A stretch of DNA of 5,890 nt from contig CANFNE010000163.1 of NCBI GenBank assembly GCA_947448105.1, forward strand, positions 1 to 5,890. The letters are read 5' to 3'. The translations under genes and the position numbers were made by a program. The first letter of the stretch is position 1. Every line of letters starts with the position of its first letter. The stretch is from Burkholderiales bacterium. Its GTDB lineage: Bacteria; Pseudomonadota; Gammaproteobacteria; Burkholderiales; Burkholderiaceae_C. This document shows, one piece after another, positions 1 to 5,581 of the stretch. The notes under the pieces are model-generated. The model saw nothing but the letters and a program-made list of their open reading frames with translations, did no database searches and was not told where the DNA came from.

Positions 1-29
1 AGCCCTGCTTTTGGCTGCAAAATGCCCGC

Positions 30-962
30 ATGCCACGACACTCCCAAATCCTCGATTCCGCCGCCGGGCCCCTGCCCGCGCCCGCCGACTGGCAAAGCCA
101 CGAAGCCGTGGCCTTGCTGCGCAATGTGCTGCGCCTGACCGCACCCAACCCCGGCTTCATGACCGGCCCCGGCACCAACAGCTATTTGGTGGGCGACGCG
201 CACACCGGCTTTATCGCTATCGACCCTGGCCCCGCCGACACCGACCACGTAGCCCGCCTCTGGGCCGCCGCCCGCTACCCGGACGGCAGCGGCGGCAACC
301 TGGCGCTGATTGTCTGCACCCATTCGCATGCCGACCATTCGCCCGGCGCTGCGCCCTTGCAGGCGCTTTGTGCGCTGGCGGGCAGGTCGGTGCCGATTCT
401 GGGCTTGGCGTCCGCCCCCACAGCGCGCGCCAACAGCCACTTTGTGCCCGACGCGTCTCTGGCGCACGGCCAGCGCCTGGTCTTGGCTGGCGCAAGCGGC
501 CAAGACAGCCACACGCTGCAGGCCATCCACACCCCCGGCCACGCCGCCAACCACGTGTGCTTGCTATTAGAAGAAGACGGTTTGCTGTTCTCAGGCGACC
601 ACATCCTGAACGGCAGCACCACGGTGATTGACCCGCCGGACGGCCACATGGGCGACTACCTGGATTCGCTGGACCTGCTGCACCAGACCTGCAGCGCGCA
701 CGGTGCGCACTTCATCCTGCCAGCCCACGGCCAGCCGCTGCCCGACGCGCTGGGCGCGATTGCGCACCTCAAGGCGCACCGCCTGGCGCGCGAGGCCAAG
801 ATTGCCGCCGTCATGCACGCCAACCCCGACGGCACGCCCGACCAGTGGCTGCCGCTGGCCTATGACGACGTCAACCCGCGCCTCTGGCCAGTGGCCAAGC
901 GCTCGCTCTTGGCCCATGTGGAACACATCCAGTGGCTGCAATCGGGCGGAGCTGCAGCATGA
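30..962 (+). CDS. MBL-fold metallo-hydrolase (LACTB2/glyoxalase II-like)
   Basis: This is a metallo-beta-lactamase-fold hydrolase, probably cytoplasmic because no signal peptide is visible. Counting from the ATG at 30 (310 aa), the metal-binding set is complete: HSHADH at residues 98-103, His171 in TPGHAANH, Asp190 in SGDHIL and His233 in PAHG. A GPGTNSYLVG strand at 47-56 is typical of the LACTB2/glyoxalase-II-like branch. The C-terminal part (about 245-305, HLKAHRLAREAKI onwards) resembles the small helical/winged domain of LACTB2 proteins. The substrate cannot be told from the motifs; thioesters, lactones and RNA are all known in this superfamily. The start is uncertain: there is no Shine-Dalgarno before 30 and the frame stays open to the window edge (from base 3), so the true protein may be longer and cut by the window. 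Its stop overlaps the next gene by ATGA, suggesting translational coupling. Confidence 0.88.
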   Translation: MPRHSQILDSAAGPLPAPADWQSHEAVALLRNVLRLTAPNPGFMTGPGTNSYLVGDAHTGFIAIDPGPADTDHVARLWAAARYPDGSGGNLALIVCTHSHADHSPGAAPLQALCALAGRSVPILGLASAPTARANSHFVPDASLAHGQRLVLAGASGQDSHTLQAIHTPGHAANHVCLLLEEDGLLFSGDHILNGSTTVIDPPDGHMGDYLDSLDLLHQTCSAHGAHFILPAHGQPLPDALGAIAHLKAHRLAREAKIAAVMHANPDGTPDQWLPLAYDDVNPRLWPVAKRSLLAHVEHIQWLQSGGAAA

Positions 963-1759
963 GCGCGTCCCAAGCCCAGACGCTCGAAGGCGAACGCCTG
1001 GCCAAGCGCGTGGCGCAAATACTGGGCTGCTCGCGCAGCGAGGCCGAGCAATACATCGAAGGCGGCTTTGTGCGCGTGGACGGCGTGGTGGTGGAAGACC
1101 CGCCGTTTCGGGTTCAGCAGCAGGCGGTCACAGTTGACGCCGAGGCCAGTTTGCTGAACCTGAGCGACGTGACCCTGGTGCTGAACAAGCCGCCGGGCTG
1201 GCTCGATGGCTTGACCGAAGCCCCTATTCCCAGCCCGCACTACAAGGGCAAAAAGCCCAAGATCCACACCGCCCGCGAACTGCTCACCCCAGCGCACCGC
1301 AGCCCCACGGACGCCAGCGAGACGCGCTTGCTCAAACGCCACTTCCACGCCCTGCAAGCCAGCGTGGAGCTGGAAACCGGCGCCAGCGGCCTGGTGGTGT
1401 TTACCCAAGACTGGCGGGTCCAGCGCAAGCTGACCGAAGACATGGCAGTGATGGAACACGAGCTGCTGGTCGAAGTGCAGGGTGAAGTGCCGCCCGAGGC
1501 GCTGGTTCCCATGGAGCGCGCGCTGCGCGACGAGCGCCAGCGCCTGCCGCACGCCAAGGTAAGCGTGGGCAGCTCCGGCCCGCAGGGCAGCCGCCTGCGC
1601 CTGGCCGTCAAAGGCGCGCACCCCGGCCTGGCCGCGCACCTGTGCGAAATCGCCGGGCTCACCCTGGTCGGCCTGCGCCGCATCCGCCTGGGACGCGTGG
1701 GCCTGGGTGACGCGGCGCCGGGCCAGTGGCGCTATTTGGGCGCGCACGAGCGGTTTTAG
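959..1759 (+). CDS. S4-domain, degenerate RsuA/RluB-type pseudouridine synthase-like protein
   Basis: The protein has 266 aa. Residues about 11-60 form an S4 RNA-binding domain (AKRVAQILGCSRSEAEQYIE, then GFVRVDGVVV). It is followed by a pseudouridine-synthase-like fold: LNKPPGW at 75-81 corresponds to the NKPxG motif, and RIRLGRVGLGDAAPGQWRYL at 241-260 matches the C-terminal signature of the RsuA/RluB/E/F family. The catalytic motif expected as RLDxxTxGL reads ELETGASGL at 137-145, so the nucleophilic Asp is Glu139 and the Arg and Thr are also changed. The conserved Tyr of the EKEYxV motif appears as Leu169 (EHELLV), and the basic NRQxRRM motif is replaced near 221-228. I therefore infer an RNA-binding protein without normal synthase activity. 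The start at ATG 959 has GGAG at 948-951 with a 7-base spacer. It overlaps the stop of the upstream hydrolase by 4 bases; an in-frame start at 932 lies inside that gene and is less likely. Confidence 0.85.
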   Translation: MSASQAQTLEGERLAKRVAQILGCSRSEAEQYIEGGFVRVDGVVVEDPPFRVQQQAVTVDAEASLLNLSDVTLVLNKPPGWLDGLTEAPIPSPHYKGKKPKIHTARELLTPAHRSPTDASETRLLKRHFHALQASVELETGASGLVVFTQDWRVQRKLTEDMAVMEHELLVEVQGEVPPEALVPMERALRDERQRLPHAKVSVGSSGPQGSRLRLAVKGAHPGLAAHLCEIAGLTLVGLRRIRLGRVGLGDAAPGQWRYLGAHERF

Positions 1760-1784
1760 GCACCGGCGTCAAGTCCCGATGAAA

Positions 1785-1805
1785 GCGCAGCCTTGGCCGC
1801 TGCGC
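1785..1805. terminator. Hairpin between convergent genes
   Basis: GCGCAGC (1785-1791) and GCTGCGC (1799-1805) form a perfect 7-bp GC-rich stem with a 7-base loop. It lies in the 57-base gap between the convergent stops of the S4 protein (1759) and the regulator (1817). There is no T-tract on either side, so it could be a weak or bidirectional terminator or simply a chance stem in GC-rich DNA. Confidence 0.3.
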
Positions 1806-1816
1806 ACTGAACTCGT

Positions 1817-2431
1817 TCAGGCCGGGTGCACCACCACCAGCCAGGCGCTGGCCACGGTTTTGCCGGGGTTGCGGATGGCGTGCGGGTGGTCGGCGGCATA
1901 GCGGGCGGTTTCGCCGGGTTTGAGGCGCTGGGTCTCGGGCCCGGTGGACACCTCCAGCGCGCCGCTTTGCACCGTCAGGTGTTCGCGCGTGCCGTCTTCG
2001 TGGGCGGTGGACTCCAAGGCACCGCCGGGCTGCACCGTCAGCGCGTACCACTCAAACTGCCCGGCCAGCTCAATCGGCCCCAGGATGCGCAACTCGCACA
2101 GACCGTCCGGGCTGCGCAGCGAGGGCGCGCCGTGCGCTGGCACAAAGCCCATGGCTGGCGCGGCGGCGGGCGGCGCGCTGCCCAAGAGTTCGGCCAGCGG
2201 CACACCCAGCGCATTGGCCAGGCGCCAGACGACGGCCACCGTCGGGTTGGCCTGCGCGCGCTCAATTTGCGACAGCATGGATTTGGAGACGCCCGCCATG
2301 CGCGAGAGCTCGTCCAGCGACAAGGCGCGGCTCTGGCGCAGCGCGGCCAGCGTGGCGCCCACGCGCGGCGGCTCGGCGACGGGCGCAGCTTTGGGCGCGG
2401 AAGAAAGTGAGGAAGCAGAACGGGTGGCCAA
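1817..2431 (-). CDS. XRE-family regulator with C-terminal cupin domain
   Basis: This is a transcription factor of 204 aa from the proposed TTG start. Residues about 24-84 form an XRE/Cro-type helix-turn-helix (TLAALRQSRALSLDELSRMAGVSKSMLSQIERAQANPT, with the recognition helix near 49-58). Residues about 112-203 form a cupin_2 sensor domain (HEDGTREHLTVQSGALEV around 144-161, LKPGETARY at 170-178, HPHAIRNPG at 182-190). This domain pair is well known in regulators of amine and amino-acid catabolism, where the cupin binds the effector. It is divergent from kbl-tdh, so it probably controls threonine breakdown and itself through the inverted repeat at 2452-2475; the effector (threonine, glycine or 2-amino-3-oxobutyrate) is unknown. 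The start is the TTG at 2431-2429, because AAAGGA precedes it by 6 bases. The frame extends upstream to another TTG at 2473, but that would place coding sequence across the operator. Confidence 0.88.
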   Translation of the reverse strand: MATRSASSLSSAPKAAPVAEPPRVGATLAALRQSRALSLDELSRMAGVSKSMLSQIERAQANPTVAVVWRLANALGVPLAELLGSAPPAAAPAMGFVPAHGAPSLRSPDGLCELRILGPIELAGQFEWYALTVQPGGALESTAHEDGTREHLTVQSGALEVSTGPETQRLKPGETARYAADHPHAIRNPGKTVASAWLVVVHPA

Positions 2432-2437
2432 AAAATA

Positions 2438-2443
2438 TCCTTT
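2438..2443 (-). promoter_or_regulatory. Ribosome binding site deciding the TTG start of the regulator
   Basis: On the minus strand AAAGGA is followed by 6 bases and then TTG-GCC-ACC. No ATG or GTG closer to the helix-turn-helix has a comparable Shine-Dalgarno sequence. This supports a TTG start, which would keep regulator synthesis low. Confidence 0.6.
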
Positions 2444-2446
2444 ATA

Positions 2447-2452
2447 TTGACA
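2447..2452 (+). promoter_or_regulatory. Candidate -35 element of the kbl-tdh promoter
   Basis: TTGACA is a perfect sigma-70 -35 hexamer 84 bases upstream of the kbl start. The -10 at a 17-base spacing (ACAAAT, 2470-2475) is poor. The better -10-like TATACT (2462-2467) is too close to pair with it, so the exact promoter is unresolved. The hexamer touches the left edge of the inverted repeat, so a bound repressor would cover the spacer and the -10. Confidence 0.4.
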
Positions 2453-2475
2453 TTTGTTCGATATACTGAACAAAT
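2452..2475. promoter_or_regulatory. Candidate operator: perfect inverted repeat between regulator and kbl
   Basis: ATTTGTTC (2452-2459), 8 bases of spacer (GATATACT) and GAACAAAT (2468-2475) make a 24-bp site with two perfect 8-bp arms. It sits in the divergent regulator/kbl intergenic region. The AT-rich site stands out from its GC-rich surroundings and has the two-half-site layout expected for a dimeric XRE repressor. That the adjacent regulator binds it, and that it controls both directions, is inferred from position. Confidence 0.7.
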
Positions 2476-2535
2476 CACTTTACGGATGCACGAGCGAATA
2501 GCGCCATTGTGCCCCAGCTTTTTACCGAGGTTTCC

Positions 2536-3774
2536 ATGCCACACACCGCCGCCGCCGCCAGCCTGCACCCATCGCCGTTTTACGCGCACATCGCCAAAGC
2601 GCTTGACGCCATCCGCGCGGCCGGCCTGTACAAGGCCGAGCGCGTGATCACCAGCGCGCAAAGCGCCCATATCCAGACCCGGGCGGCCGACGGCAGCGTG
2701 CGTGAGGTGCTAAACCTGTGCGCCAACAATTACCTGGGTCTGTCTTCGCACCCGGCGGTGATAGAAGCCGCGCACGAGGCGCTGCGCACCCACGGCTACG
2801 GGCTGAGTTCGGTGCGCTTTATTTGCGGCACGCAAGACCTGCACCAAACCCTGGAAGCACGGCTCTCGCGTTTTTTGGGCACCGAGGACACGATTCTTTA
2901 CGCCGCCGCGTTTGACGCCAATGGCGGCCTGTTTGAGCCGCTCTTGGGCGAGGAGGACGCGGTCATTAGCGACGAGCTCAACCACGCCTCCATCATTGAC
3001 GGCATTCGCCTGTGCAAGGCCAAGCGCTACCGCTACAAGCACAACGACATGGCCGACCTGGAACGCTGCCTGGCCCAGGCCCGCGCTGAAGGTGCACGCT
3101 TTTCCCTGGTGTTTACCGACGGCGTGTTTTCCATGGACGGCACGGTGGCGCAGCTCGGCGCCATGCGCCAGTTGTGCGACGCCTATGGCGCGTTGCTCGG
3201 GGTGGACGAATGCCACGCCACCGGCTTGGTGGGCGCCACCGGGCGCGGCACGCCCGAGTACCGGGGTGTGTGGGGCCAGGTGGACATCATCACCGGCACC
3301 TTGGGCAAGGCGCTGGGCGGTGCCTCTGGCGGCTTTACCAGCGGGCGGCGCGAGGTGATCGAACTGCTGCGCCAGCGCTCGCGGCCCTATCTTTTCTCGA
3401 ACACCGTGGCGCCCATGATCGTGGGCGCGTCGATTGCGGTGCTGGATTTACTAGAAGGCTCGGACGCGCTGCGCGTGCAACTGGCTGAAAACACCGCCTA
3501 CTTTCGCCAGGCCATGGGCGAGGCCGGGTTTGCCATTGCGCCGGGCGACCACCCCATCGTGCCCATCATGGTGTTGGAGGCGCAAGTGGCCCAAAAGTTG
3601 GCCGCGCGCATGTTGGAATTGGGCGTCTATGTGGTGGGCTTTTTCTTTCCGGTCGTGCCCCAGGGCAAGGCGCGCATCCGGGTGCAGATGAGCGCTGCGC
3701 ACACGCGTGCCGACCTGGAATTTGCGGTCGCCGCCTTCACCCAGGCCGGGCGCGAACTTGGCCTGCTTGCCTGA
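2536..3774 (+). CDS. kbl: 2-amino-3-ketobutyrate CoA ligase (glycine C-acetyltransferase)
   Basis: Kbl catalyses the PLP-dependent second step of threonine breakdown: 2-amino-3-oxobutyrate + CoA gives glycine + acetyl-CoA. It is a cytoplasmic alpha-oxoamine synthase family enzyme. The 412 aa compare with 398 for E. coli Kbl, and long stretches match what I recall of that protein. Visible motifs are CANNYLGLSSHP (62-73), DECHATGLVG (224-233, with the PLP-contacting Asp and His), IITGTLGKALGGASGG (251-266, Schiff-base Lys258), RSRPYLFSN (281-289) and ARIRVQMSAAHT (379-390). The start at ATG 2536 is preceded by GAGG (2527-2530) at 5 bases; a GTG at 2509 lies in frame but has no such site. tdh follows after 10 bases, with its ribosome site overlapping the kbl stop, so the two form an operon. 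The divergent XRE/cupin gene is the likely regulator. Confidence 0.97.
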   Translation: MPHTAAAASLHPSPFYAHIAKALDAIRAAGLYKAERVITSAQSAHIQTRAADGSVREVLNLCANNYLGLSSHPAVIEAAHEALRTHGYGLSSVRFICGTQDLHQTLEARLSRFLGTEDTILYAAAFDANGGLFEPLLGEEDAVISDELNHASIIDGIRLCKAKRYRYKHNDMADLERCLAQARAEGARFSLVFTDGVFSMDGTVAQLGAMRQLCDAYGALLGVDECHATGLVGATGRGTPEYRGVWGQVDIITGTLGKALGGASGGFTSGRREVIELLRQRSRPYLFSNTVAPMIVGASIAVLDLLEGSDALRVQLAENTAYFRQAMGEAGFAIAPGDHPIVPIMVLEAQVAQKLAARMLELGVYVVGFFFPVVPQGKARIRVQMSAAHTRADLEFAVAAFTQAGRELGLLA

Positions 3775-3778
3775 GGAG
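3774..3778 (+). promoter_or_regulatory. tdh ribosome binding site overlapping the kbl stop
   Basis: AGGAG begins within the TGA stop codon of kbl (3772-3774) and lies 6 bases before the tdh ATG at 3785. The arrangement favours translational coupling, giving balanced amounts of the two enzymes that hand on the unstable 2-amino-3-oxobutyrate. Confidence 0.7.
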
Positions 3779-3784
3779 CACACC

Positions 3785-4762
3785 ATGCACAAGCCTTGTA
3801 TTTTGGTGATTGGCGCCAACGGCCAGATTGGCAGCGAGCTGGTGGAAGCACTGGCGCTGCGCCACGGAGCGCAGGCCGTGATTTCAAGCGACATTGCAGC
3901 ACAGGCCCGGCCCGAGACCCGCCACTTAGGCGTGCGCCACGCGGCGCTGGACGCCACCGACGCCAACGCGCTGCAAGCCGTGGTGGAACGCTTTGGCGTG
4001 ACCCAAATCTACCTACTGGCCGCCGCCCTGTCAGCACGCGCCGAGCAGCACCCCAGCTGGGCCTGGGACCTGAACATGACAAGTCTATTGAACGTGTTGG
4101 AGCTGGCACGTACCCACGGGCTGCGCGTGTTTTGGCCCAGCTCGATTGCCGCCTTCGGCCCCAGCAGCCCCCAGGTGATGACGCCACAAACCACGGCCAT
4201 GGACCCGACCAGCGTGTACGGCATTTCCAAACTCGCGGGCGAAGGCTGGTGCGCCTGGTACCACCGCAGCCACGGCGTGGATGTGCGCAGCCTGCGCTAC
4301 CCCGGCCTCATCAGCTGGAAGACGCCACCGGGCGGCGGCACCACCGACTACGCGGTCGAGATTTTTCATGCCGCGCTGCAGACTGGCCGCTACACCAGCT
4401 TTTTGGCCGCCGACACCGCGCTGCCCATGATGTACATGCCCGACGCCATCCGCGCCACGCTGGAGCTGATGGACGCACCCAGCGACCAAGTTCGCCAGCG
4501 CGGCGCCTACAACCTGGCGGGCCTGAGCTTTACGCCCGCGCAAATAGCCCAGGCCATTGCGCGAGAGTTGCCCGGCTTTGGCATCGACTACGCGCCGGAC
4601 TTTCGCCAGGCCATTGCCAACAGCTGGCCGCAGTCCATCGACGACCGCCAAGCGCAACAAGACTGGGGCTGGAAGGCGCAGTACGACCTGGACGCCCTGG
4701 TGCACGACATGCTGGCGCACCTGCGAGCGCTGCTGCTGGCGCCGCAGCGCAAAGCAGCGTGA
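3785..4762 (+). CDS. tdh: L-threonine 3-dehydrogenase, short-chain (SDR/GalE-like) type
   Basis: The enzyme oxidises L-threonine to 2-amino-3-oxobutyrate with NAD+, and Kbl then cleaves the product. The 325 aa form an extended SDR protein. It shows GANGQIG (10-16, Rossmann glycine motif), Asp36 at the end of strand 2 (NAD+ preference), WPSSIAAFG (117-125, active-site Ser), Tyr145-GIS-Lys149 (catalytic YxxxK), and LRYPGLIS followed by PPGGGTTDYA (170-190). The PGGGTTDYA stretch is a hallmark of SDR-type threonine dehydrogenases, such as those from Cupriavidus necator and Thermoplasma and the mouse mitochondrial enzyme, and separates them from UDP-glucose 4-epimerases. It is unrelated to the zinc-dependent MDR-type Tdh of E. 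coli, although it fills the same place beside kbl. Automatic annotation often calls such proteins NAD-dependent epimerase/dehydratase. The start is set by AGGAG at 3774-3778; an in-frame upstream start would lie within kbl. Confidence 0.93.
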   Translation: MHKPCILVIGANGQIGSELVEALALRHGAQAVISSDIAAQARPETRHLGVRHAALDATDANALQAVVERFGVTQIYLLAAALSARAEQHPSWAWDLNMTSLLNVLELARTHGLRVFWPSSIAAFGPSSPQVMTPQTTAMDPTSVYGISKLAGEGWCAWYHRSHGVDVRSLRYPGLISWKTPPGGGTTDYAVEIFHAALQTGRYTSFLAADTALPMMYMPDAIRATLELMDAPSDQVRQRGAYNLAGLSFTPAQIAQAIARELPGFGIDYAPDFRQAIANSWPQSIDDRQAQQDWGWKAQYDLDALVHDMLAHLRALLLAPQRKAA

Positions 4763-4769
4763 GGCGGCG

Positions 4770-4817
4770 AGGGGCAGGCGCGTCTTAACGCAGAAAGGGG
4801 CAGGCGCGTTTCAACGC
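4770..4817. repeat. Two-copy tandem repeat, 26-bp period
   Basis: AGGGGCAGGCGCGT recurs at 4770-4783 and 4796-4809. Each copy continues into a similar tail (CTTAACGC and TTCAACGC), so two 22-bp units differ at only two positions and are separated by a short linker. Both lie just after the tdh stop, and the second runs into the stop codon of the convergent toxin gene (4811-4813). Each unit encodes a small hairpin. Confidence 0.6.
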
Positions 4818-4820
4818 GCC
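4803..4820. terminator. Strong hairpin at the tdh/toxin convergent junction
   Basis: GGCGCGTT (4803-4810), TC, AACGCGCC (4813-4820) is a perfect 8-bp palindromic stem that includes the toxin stop codon. The first repeat unit forms a weaker version (GCGT/ACGC, 4780-4791). Neither strand has a T-tract after the stem, so a bidirectional transcription stop or mRNA 3'-end stabiliser is plausible but not shown. Confidence 0.4.
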
Positions 4821-5095
4821 GGGGGAAACTGCCGGGCCACATGCAAGACAGCAAGCACGGTTACGACCTTAGGGGTTTGCTGCAACACCACCACGTAATT
4901 GGGATGTGCCACCAGCTCCCACGTGCCCGGAACACGGCCCCGGCGCCGGGGAAAGTTCGGGTTCGCCAATTGGTCGGCCTGGGTATGAAGCAGCGCCTCC
5001 AGGTCAAGCGCAGCCTGTACGTTGTCGCGCGCGACAAACGCAACAATGTCTTCCACATCGGCCAAAAACCGCTCGGTTTTTCGAACCTCCCGCAT
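4811..5095 (-). CDS. RelE/ParE-family toxin of a type II toxin-antitoxin pair
   Basis: The 94 aa follow the ParE/RelE superfamily pattern: FLADVEDIVAFVARDN (10-25), a two-helix N-terminus with DLEALLHTQADQLANP (31-46), GRVPGTWELVAHPNYVVVLQ (53-72) and the closing strand VTVLAVLHVARQFPP (78-92), which corresponds to the family's usual VLHxARxxP end. ParE toxins act on DNA gyrase and RelE toxins cleave mRNA on the ribosome; the sequence alone does not decide, although the ParE subgroup fits better. The gene starts 15 bases after the stop of the antitoxin and in the same reading frame. No clear Shine-Dalgarno precedes the ATG, so translation probably depends on coupling to the antitoxin. The stop lies within the tandem repeat hairpin facing tdh. 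Confidence 0.85.
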   Translation of the reverse strand: MREVRKTERFLADVEDIVAFVARDNVQAALDLEALLHTQADQLANPNFPRRRGRVPGTWELVAHPNYVVVLQQTPKVVTVLAVLHVARQFPPAR

Positions 5096-5110
5096 GGCCC
5101 GGTACGCCCG

Positions 5111-5572
5111 TTAATCGAGGTGCGACACCCGCGCGCGCAAAGCGACACGGCGCGCTTGTATTTGCCCGGTCTCCAGCACAGGGTTGCTGCCGTCTTGCAG
5201 ACCGTCCAGTGCGTCCTGCACCTTGGCGCTGAACCAGCGGTCGTAGTCGGCGTCGGCCTGCGCTGCTTGGTGTGCAGCTTTGAGTGCCGCGCTGCGGTCC
5301 GGGCGGGCCACGGCTTGCGCTGCGCGCTCCTCGGGACGCCACTGGCCCACGTCGATTTGGCAGGCGTTCCAGCCCATGCTACGCAACACCTGTAAGGCCT
5401 TGCGTGGATCCACAAAACGGCGCGTCTGCTGGCGTGAAGTCACCATGGTGGCTTGGCCGCGCTGGGTTTGCACGTCCACCACAAAGCTGGCGCCGTCGGC
5501 GCGCAGCGTGATGCCCAGGACGCCACCAGCCGCCGTGGCCGCCTTGAGTTGTTCTAGATTGAGGGTTTGCAT
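5111..5572 (-). CDS. Antitoxin partner with N-terminal extension (ParC-like partition-associated family)
   Basis: This 153-aa protein is encoded directly upstream of the ParE-like toxin. The C-terminal part carries YDRWFSAKVQDALD at 110-123, which resembles the toxin-binding motif of the short (about 60-80 aa) antitoxins paired with ParE toxins; it is followed by a charged tail (140-148, RRVALRARV). The N-terminal half (LNLEQLKAATAAGGVLGITLRADGASFVVDVQT at 4-36 and FVDPRKALQVLRSMG at 53-67) looks like a small alpha/beta domain, and a basic/Ala-rich linker (83-108) joins the two. From memory, similar proteins are annotated as ParC family partition-associated proteins. By analogy it should bind and neutralise the toxin and repress the operon, perhaps at the palindrome at 5597-5621. 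The ATG at 5572 is the first possible start because an in-frame TAA lies 4 codons upstream. It has no Shine-Dalgarno. Confidence 0.75.
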   Translation of the reverse strand: MQTLNLEQLKAATAAGGVLGITLRADGASFVVDVQTQRGQATMVTSRQQTRRFVDPRKALQVLRSMGWNACQIDVGQWRPEERAAQAVARPDRSAALKAAHQAAQADADYDRWFSAKVQDALDGLQDGSNPVLETGQIQARRVALRARVSHLD

Positions 5573-5581
5573 GGGCGCAGT

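Noticed and set aside
860..1747. Long minus-strand frame (295 aa) opposite the S4 gene
   Set aside because: It is a shadow of the GC-rich plus-strand genes. It shows no domain signature and has a Gln/Ala/His-rich composition, while the plus strand has clear S4 and synthase-fold motifs.
1826..2410. Plus-strand frames (176-194 aa) across the regulator
   Set aside because: They are antisense to a convincing XRE/cupin protein. Their Arg/Gly-rich composition shows no recognisable motif and they have no ribosome site.
2462..2467. TATACT as the kbl -10 element
   Set aside because: No good -35 lies 16-18 bases upstream (CCTTTA at 17), and the consensus TTGACA is only 9 bases away. It may be only the operator spacer.
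3796..4788. 330-aa plus-strand frame overlapping tdh
   Set aside because: It is an out-of-frame reading of tdh, Arg/Pro/His-rich with no domain. The tdh frame carries all the SDR motifs.
4841..5395. 184-aa plus-strand frame opposite the toxin-antitoxin genes
   Set aside because: It is a shadow frame. The minus-strand frames carry the ParE pattern and the antitoxin motif, with ordered gene spacing.
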